Assembly: GCF_905171775.1 (NCBI RefSeq) | Contig: NC_053490.1 | Location: 514,370,695-514,434,694 of the forward strand | Reading direction: 5' to 3' | Source of the DNA: Rana temporaria | Lineage: Eukaryota > Chordata > Amphibia > Anura > Ranidae | Length of the DNA stretch: 64,000 nucleotides | Part shown: positions 32,665 to 44,279 of the stretch, piece after piece | Layout: each line of letters opens with the position of its first letter | Numbering within the stretch: position 1 is the first letter of the stretch | Notes under the pieces: model-generated | Seen by the model: only the letters and a program-made list of their open reading frames with translations | Told to the model about the DNA's origin: nothing | The model's database searches: none | Made by a program: the position numbers and the translations under genes

Positions 32665-33375
32665 ATTAGCCACCTCAATACCGGGCACTTTCACCCCCTT
32701 CCTGCCCAGGCCATTTTTCAGCTTTCAGTGCTATTGCACTTTGAATGACTATTGCGTGGTCATGCTACACTGTACCCAGGCTTGAGGAAAGAAGATTGGG
32801 ACAGCCGCACTCAAAAAAAATCCTGGTTTATTAAAAGTTGATCACAAAACAACATGCCACGGCCAAAAAACAGAAAAAAGCTGACGTTTTGCACTATAAC
32901 TCAGTGCTTATTCATAGCTACACTGTACCCAAATTAATTTTTTTTATAATTTTCTTTACACAAATAGAGCTTTCTTTTTCTTTCTTAGTTTCTGTCAGTA
33001 AATGTTGTAAATAAGTAATTTTTCTCCTTCACTGATGTGCAAAGATGAGGCTGCACTGATGAGGTGGCACTTATGGGCACTGATGAGACGGCACTAATAT
33101 GTCACACTGATATGCACCACTGGTGGGCACTGATGGGCGCCACTGGTGCGCACCGATGGGCAGAACTGGTGGGCACTGATTGGCACTGATGGGTGGCACT
33201 GATGGACATTGAAAGGCTGCACAGACTTGCCTCACTAATGGGCACTGATTGTTGTCATTGATGGGTACTGATTGATGTAACTGATGGGCACTGATTGGTG
33301 GCCCTAATGGGCACTGCTGGGGCTTTCCTGTAATCAGGGCACTGAAGGCTGTCATGTTATCCTGCTGGACATCAT
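32665..33375. mobile_element. Degenerate TTAA-type element with minisatellite, split by a retroposon
   Basis: Carries the CACAAATAGAGCTTTCTT block and a GATGGGCACTGAT minisatellite at about 33050-33330, as at 30303-30866. It is interrupted by a hammerhead-type retroposon at 32779-32916. Ends are poorly defined. Confidence 0.55.
32779..32916 (-). mobile_element. Short hammerhead-type retroposon, single copy with target duplication
   Basis: 138 bp flanked by the 15-bp duplication GCTACACTGTACCCA (32764-32778 and 32917-32931). On the minus strand it starts within a few bases of ATGAATAAGCACTGAG, has a GCACT/AGTGC hairpin and AAAACGTC, then AATAAA and GAGTGCGGCTGTCC. It has no poly(A) tail. This is the same family as the arms at 19847-20235, and its 5' end falls at the same place next to the ribozyme-like core. 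Confidence 0.8.
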
Positions 33376-33379
33376 ATGA

Positions 33380-34870
33380 CGCCCAACAAACAAATAAAGT
33401 ATAACTAAAGCAAAACTTTTTTAAATTTTGGAGTAAGGGAGGGTTATAGCCTCTGTCAGTTTCTTTATTGCCATCCGTGTCCCAATGGAGAGATTTCCCT
33501 TAATATCCTGTCCCATAACCAATTCAGAAAACCAAAACTACTGTCCCCTTTGGAAGATTTCCCCTCAATTCCTGCTCAGGTGACAACCCAAAATTTGGAA
33601 TGTACTTTCACTCTGAATTATAGACAGTGTGGCTGATTTACTAAAGGCAAATAGACTGTGCACTTTGCAAAGGGCAGTTGCTCCACAACTTGGTAAATGA
33701 GGGGAAGCCCTGCTGAGTTCAATCATCCAATCATGTGCAAGCAAAAATTCATTTTTTTATTTTATTTTCCTTGCTCTTTGCAAAGTGAAACTTTGCCTTA
33801 TTTACTAAACTCTGGAGGAACTGCACTTGTAGAGCGCAACTGCCTTTTGTAAAGTGCACAGTCTATTTGCCTTTAGTTATTCATAGACATGTGCACTGCC
33901 GAAATTTTGTTTGTTTTCGTTTTTAATTTTTTAGCTTTTTTCAGAAATTCATAAATTCGAAAATTTGGAATTCGGAATTTTGAAAATCCAAATTTTCAGA
34001 TTTTTTAATTTAAAAATTTTAGAATTTCAGAATTTTAGAATTTCCAATTTTCGATTTCCGATTTTTAGAAATTTTGGAAAAATCGGAAATTGGGAAAATT
34101 GGAAGTCTGAAAATCCCAAACTTGAGCTTCTTCAAACATTTTTATGTGGGTTGGCACAGGTGTTTTTCAGACATTTGCGTGTGCCTGAAAAGCAGAAAAC
34201 GGGGCATACTGGATCCATGACGTCACAAGGGGGGTGGGGTCACCCGGTGACTTTATCAGGTGACTCCACCCCTTACCTATTTAAGAAAAGTCAGAAGGAG
34301 GAGCAGGCAGTTGCTGGGGAGCCTTTGAAGAGATCAGAAGTTTTTTTTCCCCCCCTTTCAGGTCTGGTGGTGCAGCGGACTGCATGAGATGGATATACAT
34401 CCGGAGACATTGTTTTTTATTTTTTTATTTTATTTTTTGAATGAAAGGAATTGCCAAAAACTCATGTACTGTCTTTATTCACTTTGTACAATTTTTTGAT
34501 GAATGGGTAGGAGTACTACGCAGACCCCCCACAACCACCACCCAGGTTTTTTCTGTCCACCTGGCTCCCTCCCTCCTGGCTCCACCCCCTGGTCTGTCCA
34601 TCTGGCTCCACCCCCCTTCTCTCAGCTCTGGTCCCCCTTCTCCTTCATCTATCTGGTCCCTTTCCATCATCTACCCCTTCCACCTGGCTGCATCGTCCGC
34701 TCTCTTCTGTCCACTTGCGCTGTACCCGTCATTCAGCTATAGCGCGGGCGGGAAGTGGTTAATTTAAAAATTATGGAAAAAATAATGTTTTCTTGCACAA
34801 GAATGGATGAAGGAGGTAAGGAGAGCTTCACATCCTCTGCACTGAAACTATCTTAAGTAAAATTGCATTG
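33380..34870. other. Intronic sequence without a recognisable gene
   Basis: Contains an inverted-repeat element near 33640-33870 (AAAGGCAAATAGACTGTGCACTTT paired with its reverse complement), an AAATTT-rich repeat at 33905-34110 and pyrimidine-rich sequence at 34520-34740. Open frames are low-complexity. Confidence 0.5.
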
Positions 34871-34877
34871 GATGGAT

Positions 34878-35549
34878 GGGGCCAGATTCATGTACTTTTA
34901 CAGCGGCGTAACGTATCCCGTTTACGTTACACCGTCGCAAGTTTTCAGCGTAAGTGCTTGATTCACAAAGCGTAGCGTAAAGTCGTCCGGCGCAAGCCCG
35001 CCTAATTCAAATGGGGCATGTACTATTTAAATTAGGCGCGTTCCCGCGTCGAACGTACTGCGCATGCTCCGTTTTGAAATTTCCCGCCGTGCTTTGCGCA
35101 AAATGATGTCGCCCCGACGTAATGTTTTGAATGGCGACGTGCGTTACGTACTTTCGTATTCCCGGACGACTTGCGCAAAAAAAAAATTTGAAATTCGACG
35201 CGGGAACAACGGCCATACTTTAACATGGGCTGTCTAATTTTACACCACCTAAATAGCAATCGCAACTTTACGACGGGAAAAGCCGACTAACGCGCGTACC
35301 GTCGCGGATTGCCGTAAACGGCTAATTGGCATACACGATGCAGAAAACGACGCAAACTCCACCCAGCGGGCGCTGAAGTATTGCATCCTAAGATCCGAAG
35401 GCGTATGAAGCCGTACGCCTGTCGGATCTTAGCCAAATGCCGTCGTATCTTTGTTTGAGAATTCCAAATAAAGATACGACGCGGCAAATTTGAAAGTACG
35501 CCGGAGTATCAGCAGATACTCCGGCGTACTTTTTCAGTGAATCTGGCCC
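34878..35549. mobile_element. Palindromic MITE of the AGATTCA-termini family
   Basis: Inverted ends GGGCCAGATTCA and TGAATCTGGCCC with the usual CpG-rich interior. Confidence 0.82.
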
Positions 35550-35584
35550 ACGGTGTTAAGTCAGCAGATGACCAAACTGTACAG

Positions 35585-36662
35585 TAGGGATGAGCTTCAT
35601 ATTCGAGTCAAACTCATGTTCGACTCGAACATCGTATGTTCGATTGTTCGTCGAATTACGAACGTTTTGGGCCGTTCGCGCAAAATTCGAGTTGTTTCAC
35701 GGCCCATAATTCACTGCGGCATCGCAGTGCATTGCTGGCTGATGATTGGCCAAGCATGCACTATGACCCGCATGCTTGGCCAATCACAGTTTGCAAAAAA
35801 CGGAGAGCCATAATTGGCCAAAGCCAGGGTGGCTTTGGCCAATTATGGCTCGGGGGTTTAGTACACGCCCCACACTATAAAAGGCCGCCTGCAGGTCGGC
35901 CTTGTGTAGTGTGTTGCGGTGGTTAAAAGAGAGAAGACAGAGAGAGAGAGAAAGAGTGTCATTTTTAGTAGGTAGATAGAGCAGGCAGGCTAGTCAGTTA
36001 AAGTTCCACTGTGTAGAGGATATATATGCATCCCAGGTGTTGTATATATATTTATGCACTGTATAGTTTAGCTAGATCAGCTCTTCCTAATTTACTGGCA
36101 GGCAGGTGATTGTGCTAGCCGCAGTATTCTCACGTGGTGTATTGCTTGTGTCCTCTGCAGTGTGCACCTAAAGCTACGTGGTGTGTGTACTGTCTGTGTC
36201 TGTGCTATTTTTCTCAATGATTTCCATCCATATTGCAGGGACCAGACATTACATTAAAGCCGCAAGCAGTTTTAAATTTCTTTTTTATTATAGTAATCTC
36301 ATTTTGTGCAGGGACAGTTCTAAACACGTGCCACTTCACAGGCATACTATAGACATCCAGCAGGTACAATATTTAAAGGAATTTTTCTTTTTTTTTTTCA
36401 CTTTAAGCATCATTAAAATCACTGCTCCAGAAAAAACGACTGTTCTTAAAACTTTTTTTTCCATTGATACATGTTCCCTGGGGCAAGACCCGGGTTCTCA
36501 AAGACGTTTTCCGACAATAACTTGCATATTAGGCTTTAAAATGAGCACTTTTGAATTCGAACGTTCGAGTCCCATAGACTTCAATGGGGTTCTAAATGTT
36601 CGCGCAAATGGTCGGTCCGTTCGAACCGAACGGGGGGGGGGGGGGTGTTCGGCTCATCCCTA
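35585..36662. mobile_element. hAT-type non-autonomous element with an internal TATA box
   Basis: Ends TAGGGATGAGC and GCTCATCCCTA with the 8-bp duplication CTGTACAG (35577-35584, 36663-36670), which is itself a palindrome. A TATA box (CACTATAAAAGGCC, about 35871-35884) suggests that it keeps the promoter of its parent transposon. I recognise no transposase. Confidence 0.85.
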
Positions 36663-36919
36663 CTGTACAGACAGATTCACAAAGTGACATCTGAAACAGA
36701 ACAATTGCTACCTGACAGGAAACACAAGTCTGCTTTAAAACTGAATTATCAAAAAAGTATTATCTTTTCATATCTTGCTCTATATTCTAATGAAGCACTG
36801 AGATGAAAGAAGGGGGTTTTTGACATATGTATTGTGTTTATACACTAGCACTATATAATCCTGCATAATGATATCAATAATAATAAGCAGGGTGTTTTTT
36901 TTTTAAAAGAGAATAGGTA

Positions 36920-37470
36920 CAATAGATAGATTCCCCCAGCAACATCAGATACCCCAACAACTATAGGAACAATAGACCCCCTCCAGCAACAATAGGCTAA
37001 CCCCAGCAGCAATAGATCCACCCCAACAACAATAGATCCGCCCAGCAACAATAGACTAGCCCAGCAACAATAGATATCCTTAGCAACAATACCCCCCAGC
37101 AACAATAGATCCCCCCAGTAGCATCAGATACCCCAGCAACAATAGGAACTGGGAACTCCCAGCAACAATAGGAACTAGGAACTCCCAGCAACAATAGAAC
37201 CCCCCAGTTACAATAGACCCCCGTAATAATAGGCTTATTCCAGCAACAATAGACCCTCCAGCAGCAATAGATCTGCCCAGCAATAATAGATTCACCCCAA
37301 CAACAATAGATCTGCCCAGCAACAATAGATACCCCCAGCAAAATCAGATGCCCCAGCAACAATATGAACTCACAGCAAAAATAGAACCCCCCAGTAACAG
37401 TAGACGCCCACAACAAAATATTCCCCAGCAACAATACTGTAGATCCACCCTAGCAAAATTAGACTTCAAG
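36920..37470. repeat. Minisatellite of CCCAGCAACAATAGA units
   Basis: About 25 imperfect units of 15-36 bp built on CCCCAGCAACAATAGATC. The minus-strand open frames rich in Cys, Trp, Leu and Gly come from the repeat. Confidence 0.88.
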
Positions 37471-37532
37471 AGCAGAAATAGAACTCCCACAAGCCAGCAT
37501 CAATAGACCCTTTCCTCAACAGTAGATCTCTC

Positions 37533-37814
37533 CAGGGCTTTTTTTCAGGGGGAACTTGGGGGAACTCGGTTCCACCACCTCTGACTCAGACCCTTTGGTG
37601 CCTGCTTACTACAATCACTTGTAAACACAGAAGTCTGGTTTCTGTGTTTATAGGTGACAGCTCTGCACTCTGTGTGTAACCCCCTGAACTCTGCACTCTG
37701 TATGTAATGCAATCCTGGTATTTAATGCCCCTTTAAGACCCTTTTACTGTTTGTGAAATCTGAACAGGGTTTTGGTTGAGTTCCTGCACCTATTTTCTGA
37801 GAAAAAAAGCTCTG
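37533..37814. mobile_element. hAT MITE, 282 bp, with 8-bp duplication
   Basis: Ends CAGGGCTTTTTTTC and GAAAAAAAGCTCTG, with GATCTCTC duplicated at 37525-37532 and 37815-37822. It is closely similar to 51276-51558. Confidence 0.88.
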
Positions 37815-37822
37815 GATCTCTC

Positions 37823-39027
37823 CCATCAACAACTGCACCCCCCCCCCCCCAAGAAACCACCAGCAGCATAAAATCCCCCTGAGCAACAATAGATCACCCA
37901 GCACCTCTTGGCATTATATACATCCAGTGCTGGAGGTGCCAGAACTGTGTTCCCACTGGAAGAAAAGCCCTGATAATAAGATTATACATATTGGTGTGAA
38001 TGATCCTAATTGCTTTCAATGGTTTTCTCCACTTAATTGTGGTTTTCTTGCTGCTACCAAGGTTATGTTTTCCACAGGGAACCCCTGAAGTGCGAATGGC
38101 CCCCCCTTGGGATTCTAACCTACCATTGCAGAGACATTGCAGGTTCACACTGCTACATAAAAGATAGAAACACACATAGGAAAATGGTTGCTGTAATCTT
38201 CAGCAGCGGTTTGCTATTTGGCCACTAGATGGCGAGCCAAGCTGTATAATCTCCATTGGACAGGCCAGGCGATGTGATATTAATGAAACCTACAGGGCTC
38301 AGTGCTGAGCTGTTTATTGCCAGTCACAGTGTGCAGGATGGGATGAAGCTTTGTTTTCTGTCCCTGTAGAGGCAGGCGGTTGCAATCAGGCCAGACGGTG
38401 ACATAATGCTCCTCCAGCCAATTCTCTGTACATCAGCTTATGTCCTCTGCGATGATCTGTGAATGAAGCAAGCGATGGAGGCCATCTGCTCAGGCAGGAG
38501 CCTCCATATTGTATGTCAGATCAGCGCCATGTCCGCCGGCTCTGCGGGGGCTCAGGGACAGGCCAAGGTTCTAGAAAAAAGGACAAGCCCCTCCATTTAT
38601 TTTTTTTATTTGATTTTTTTTTTTTTGGACCATTGTTCGGTGTTCCCCGAGTGTTCCTTTCATTCCATACCAGGGCTGTTATTGTTTTTTATTTTTATGT
38701 TCATATATTTTTTTTTTATTTGTTTTTTATTTTTTATTTGTAATTTAAAGGTTCAATCTACTCAAGCTGGAGAATTGAACATAGAAATACATACAAGGAT
38801 AACAGAATTAAATGCACAAGACCTGTTTCTCTTTATCCAGGCCATGTGTTCCTTTATTAACCTCTTGAATGCCCGTCTGTATAAACCCCCTTCATTACTG
38901 GGACACTTTTAAGTTTTCAGTACTATGATAGTTTGATTGAGAACTACTCAGTAATGCAACACGTAGCCAAAAGATTTTACATTTTTTGTTGGTGACAGAT
39001 AACGTTTTTTTTTTTTTTTTGTCTTAT
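37823..39027. other. Intronic sequence without a recognisable gene
   Basis: Low-complexity T-rich tracts at 38597-38628 and 38705-38745. No repeat family or exon was identified. Confidence 0.4.
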
Positions 39028-39464
39028 TTAAAGTGGAGGTTCACCCTAAAAACGAATTTAAAAACGATGATTGACGGCTTGTGAAACAGGTGACCTGTCG
39101 CACAACACGCGTCACCAGATTTCCGGAAATAGCCGAGCTGCGAGTCGGCACTATACGACGCCTGCGCCCGCCGTGTAGAGCTGACTGCGCAGGTGCCGTA
39201 TAGTGCCGACTCGCAGCTCAGCTATTTCCGGAAATCTGGTGACGCGCGATGTGCGACAGGTCACCTGTTTCACAAGCCGTCAATCATCGAACAGAAGGAT
39301 AGGAACGCCCAGTCCCGCAGTCATCGGAACCCGGAAGCCCTGGACAAAAACAGAATATAAAGGTATGTACAGAGAAAAAAACACAGAAAGTAAATGCCCT
39401 TACTATGCTGGCTCTGCTAGATGTAATATTAAACTTTTTTTTTTTGGGTGAACCCCCGCTTTAA
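39028..39464. mobile_element. TTAA-site palindromic MITE (AAAGTGGAGGTTCACCC ends)
   Basis: TTAA at 39028-39031 and 39461-39464, ends AAAGTGGAGGTTCACCC and GGGTGAACCCCCGCTTT. The interior is a ~100-bp-arm palindrome (about 39070-39290). The right TTAA is also the left TTAA of the next element. Confidence 0.82.
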
Positions 39465-41232
39465 CCACTTATGCCACGGCCCATTTTGCAGCTAAATGGC
39501 CCGGCCACCTTTTGCGATTGGGCACTGCGTCGCTTTAACTGACAATTGCGCGGTCGTGCGCCGTGGCTCCCAAACAAAATTGGCGTCCTTTTTTTCCCAC
39601 AAATAGAGCTTTCTTTTGGTGGTATTTGATCACCTCTGCAGTTTTTATTTTTTTGCGCTATAAACAAAAATAGAGCGACAATTTTGAAAAACAAAATTCA
39701 ATATTTTTTACAATATAATTTATAATAAATAGACCCCAAAAAATATATACATTTTTTTTTTCCTCAGTTTAGGCCGATACGTATTCTTCTACATATTTTT
39801 GGTAAAAAAAAAAATCGCAATAAGCGTTTATCGATTGGTTTGCGCAAAAGTTATAACGTTTACAATATAGGGGATAGTTTTATGGCATTTTTTTATTTCT
39901 TTTTTTACTAGTAATGGCGGGGATAATTTTTTTTTTTTCATGACTGCGACATTATGGTGGACACATCGGACACTTTTGACACATTTTTGAGACCAGTGTC
40001 ATTTTCACAGCAATCAATGCTATAAAATGCACTGTTTACTGTGAAAATGACACTGGCAGGGAAGGGGTTAACACTAGGTGACGCTGAAGGGGTTAAGTGT
40101 TCCCTGCATAGTGTTTCTTACTGTACGGGGGATGGGCTCACGGAGTACACGGAGCCGAGATCAGTGTCATTGTCACTAGTCAGAGCGGAGAGATGCTTGT
40201 TTACACAAGCATCTCTCCACTCTATACCTCCGTGAGACGATTGCGGGGATCCCCGCGGCGATAGTGTCCGCGGGACCCGCGGTCCGACTCTCGGGGGTGA
40301 CGGCAGGGTCGCGAGCGCTACAGACAGGCATTTATAGGGGACGTACAGGTACGTTGATATGCCTGTCCGTATCTTTCTGCCAACGTATATGTGCAGGAGG
40401 CTTCTGCTATTGTTGTCTGATGTTTAGCATTGGTTCCGAGCATGCGTGTTTGGACTTTGGATTTTAGTTGGATGGGTTTGCGTACACCCGATCGGATAAT
40501 CCGACGTAACAGATTTATTGTCAGACAGTTGGTGAGGATGAACAGCCACAATTTGTTTTCGTTAATTCCGCCAACAATTGTCTGATGGAGCATACACACG
40601 GTCGGATTATCCAACACAACACGGCCATCAGACAATTATTGTCATAAAATCTGATCGTGTGTACGGGCCTCAAGTTGGAAGGAATGGGTATGAAGTAATG
40701 GTGGCGATCTGCAATTTTTATTGGAACTGCGACATCATGGCGGACACATCGGATCACTTTTGACACATTTTTGGAACCATTCACATTTATACAGCGAGCA
40801 GTGCTATAAATATGCACTGATTACTGTATAAATGTGACTGGCAGGGAAGGGGTTAACACTAGGGGCGAGGAAGGGGTTAAATGTGTTCCCTACTAGTGAT
40901 TCTAACTGTGGGGGAAGGGAAATGACTGGGGGAGGTAACCGATCTGTGTCCCTATGTACAAGGGACACAGCATCGGTCTCCTCTCTCCCTGACAGGACTT
41001 GGATCTATGTGTTTACACACACAGATCCACGTACTTGTCTGTGTAATGGCCGATCGTGGGTGCCGGGTTGAAATCGAGGCCGCCAGGCACACGCATCGGC
41101 AAGCCAGTGACGGGCCGGGCACGCGCGCCCCCCAGTGGCCAGAGTAGCCGAGGACGTCAATAGACGTCCTTCCAGCATTTAAGAGCCACCACGTGGCCGT
41201 CATTTGCCTATGGCCCCGGCTCGAAGTAGTTA
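39461..41232. mobile_element. TTAA-site elements, at least two partial copies with an inserted MITE
   Basis: A copy runs from TTAACCACTTATGCC (39461) to about 40400. A second, partial copy covers about 40698-41232 and ends AAGTAGTTAA. Between them 40464-40670 is a small inverted-repeat element (CCGATCGGATAATCC / GGATTATCC type). Blocks shared with 26072-27031 identify the family. Confidence 0.68.
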
Positions 41233-41938
41233 AAAAGATGAGAAGGTCGAATCTAAGTCCTTGTTAGAGTAACAGCCTCATCTTAGAATATCAAGTTCTC
41301 ATTTTGTGATTTTTTTCCCCTTTTAGTGGAATGCCACCTGTTCCAGGATAGCTGGTAGTTACTAGAAAAACCCCATTGGTGGTCAAGAAATCTGGACTGG
41401 GCCGGCCATGGAAGATGGAATAATGTTTCTCTATAGAATTTGTTCTAAAAGTTTCCATAGAGTAAAGAAGAGTTATAGTGACTGAGTCTCTTTATTGCTA
41501 TTGGACAGAAGGTAAGAGCAAGTTCACACAGGGGCGACTCATCAAGCGACTCAGCCGGCTGAAAAGTCGCGCTCCGCTCTATTCAATGGAACCGTTCTAA
41601 TTTGAACAACTCACGTCGCTCGACTTAGAAAAAGGTTCTTGTACGACTTTAGGGGCGACTTGCGAGACACAAAGAAGCCAGGGGGAGTGGGTAAGGGCTA
41701 GTGGACTGTATCGGTACTAGATAAATCAGTTATACAGAAAAAGTATAGTAAAGGTAAAAAAGTTTAATTTATTAAAAAATACATAACATAAGAGAATTGA
41801 GGAGTACACAATGTTTTAAAATTACAACAGTAATAGTGTGAAACAGATTATAAGACCAGCCAACACGTCATCGAGGTGGTATATATAGGCCCTAGTGTGC
41901 GGGCAGCGATGAGGCGGAGGGGGTCATACAGATCAGGA

Positions 41939-41980
41939 TCTCTACTAGTTTCGCTAGTCGTGGTAGCTTCGTCAGGAGAA
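41939..41980 (-). ncRNA. Hammerhead ribozyme-like motif (core intact)
   Basis: On the minus strand: stem I 5' side TTCTC (41980-41976); CTGACGA (41975-41969); stem II GCTA/TAGC with a CCACGAC-type loop; GAAAC (41952-41948); palindromic stem III ACTAGT (41949-41944); cleavage base A (41943); stem I 3' side GAGA (41942-41939). All invariant core bases of C-U-G-A-N-G-A and G-A-A are present. As at 27583, stem III has no loop and would need a second molecule. Confidence 0.68.
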
Positions 41981-42324
41981 ATTAGTCTGTGCACACAAAT
42001 TCACTCCTTGGTGGAGGCTGAGCCCAACGTGGAGAAAGGGGATCTCACACGGGGTATGAGATGGTAAGAATGCCCCCAGCAAGGTGAGGATCTGTAGTGA
42101 CTATATGGAATATTCAAAACTTTTTAGGGCCCTAAGACCTGACTGGTAATAGGCAGGAGCCAGGAAGGAACCGCTAGAAAGTGACGCTGGAAAGAGCCAA
42201 TTTAAGGGGTACCAGCAGTAAAGGTAAGTAAGGTTAAGACCACTTATGGTAGGTATACCATCAGAGCGTGTCGTAGGGCCGGGTGTGTATCACCCGGCCC
42301 TGGGTGATGGTACTTTAAGATTAT

Positions 42325-44279
42325 GTTATTGGGATTATCTTTTCTATATTTTATATAAATTTGGTTTTGAGTCACGATTTTTGACTATTCTTCAAATGCT
42401 GTATAACTCCCCTTCGGCATCCTTGATGGTTGGAGGATATTCCTCCGATCCCATTTTGATTCATAGGGGAACAAGACAGGGTTGTCCTTTGTCGCCACTG
42501 CTCTTTGTCCTGGCCCTGGAACCATTAGCGATCAAAATTCGATCTTCTCCAGATATTTTGGGTATTGAATGTGGTATCAGTGAGCATAAATGTGTCCTTT
42601 TTGCAGATGACATCCTAATGCTGATATCTTCACCAATCACTACTCTCCCAAATTTGAATATTATTCTTGCATTATTTTCCTCTATTTCTGGCCTAACTGT
42701 TAATCAGGAAAAGTCTCAAGCCTTGAACATTTCATTAGACAATGCCACGATCTCCTCACTTAAGCAATCATTCTCCTTTAATTGGAATACGGATTCCCTC
42801 CCATATTTGGGGATCAACATCACTCCATCAATACGCACGTTGTATTCCCAGAACTACCCTGCTCTATTTAAAAAACTTAGGGCTGATTTGGACAAATGGT
42901 TATTTCATCCACCGTCATGGCTGGGTAGATTATTTTCTATCAAGATGAATATCCTCCCAAAATTATTGTACTATTTCCGCTCACTTCTGGTGGCATTAGT
43001 TCAATCAGACCTCAAAGCTTTTCAATCCAGAGTTATTTCTTATATATGGGGGAATAGGAAACCTAGAGTAGATAAACATACACTGCCTACTCCCAAGGCT
43101 TATGGGGGTCTGGGCACTCCTGATTTCATCAAATATTACTATGCTGCAATACTGGCACAATTGACTAGATCACACTCTTCACGCCCCGGTCCTATCTGGA
43201 TGGAATTGGAAAGCCACGCATGTAGAGGTATGTCTTTATCACACATGCTTTGGTTGCCACCTGGTGATAGGCCACCGATATTATGCCCAACTTTATCGCT
43301 ATCTCTTAATATCTGGGATAGATTGTCCAGAACATGTTAATTTAGATCTCTTCACTCCCCGATGGCGCCTATTTTTGGGAATAGAAAATTTGCCCCGGGG
43401 CTTGTTCCCAATAATTTTGAATGGTGGAAAAATAAAGGTCTGATACGCATTGCAGACGTCTGTGATACTGGTGGAATGCTACGTTATAATATCCTGGAGG
43501 AACGTTTTCATATACCGGTTTCTGAAAAATGTAATTATGATCTAATAAAACGTTTTTTGGACAACTTGCCATGTGATTCCAATTTAACGTCACTGTCAAA
43601 AATGGAATATTTATGTCGTAAATTCGACAGTATGCAAGGTCTTATTTCAAATATTTACTCTATTTTGACAGCTTCTTCAGTTAGATTGAAATATATGGTG
43701 AAATGGGATGAGGATATCCAGGAAAGTATTGAGCTTTCGGACTGGTTCAAATTGGCTCAGGGAGCATCACGTTCGCTTATGAACACTTCAATAATTGAAG
43801 CAAATTACAAAATACTCTTGAGGTGGTACATGGTTCCCTTTAGACTGGCTTCCTTTGTACCTGATGCTTCTCCTCTTTGCTTCCGTGGATGTGGACTTGA
43901 GGGAACAATGTACCACATATGGTGGAAATGCCCCAGAGTGAGGCGCTATTGGATCAGAGTTTATAATTTTATATATACTTTTACTCAAATTAATTTAATT
44001 AAATCTCCGAAACTATCGCTGTTGGGGTGTGATGTGAAAAACGCCTCTAGACCTCAAAAATGCCTTATAAGATTTATATTTATTTCAGCTAGAATGGTTA
44101 TAGCAAAATCGTGGAGGTCGGCCATGCTACCATTCGACCACCTTAAAAACAAACTCTCCTGGATCATGCTCAACGAACATATGACTGCTATCCTTCATGA
44201 CAAACTAGATTTCTTCAAGGCTGTCTGGGATCCATGGATCAACTACTTATCATATGATCCTAGGTCTCTTCTGATCTAG
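42325..44279 (+). pseudogene. L1/Tx1-type LINE ORF2 fragment (RT and C-terminal CCHC)
   Basis: Homology starts in mid-RT (WDYLFYILYKFGF). Motifs include HRGTRQGCPLSPLLFVLALEP and the catalytic LFADDIL box near 42599-42620. The frame is interrupted by a single in-frame TAA at 43338, then reads on to the stop at 44277-44279. Near the end lies CFRGCGLEGTMYHIWWKC, the CCHC-like motif typical of the L1/Tx1 C-terminus. The 5' part (endonuclease, start of RT) is missing, as expected of 5'-truncated LINE insertions. The remaining ~600 bp to 44886 is 3' UTR. Confidence 0.88.

Noticed and set aside
36851..37434. Cys/Trp/Gly-rich minus-strand frames up to 145 codons
   Set aside because: Produced by the CCCAGCAACAATAGA minisatellite.
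36920..37470. Possible CRISPR array, from the regular repeats
   Set aside because: Units vary in length and sequence, have no unique spacers, and the DNA is vertebrate.
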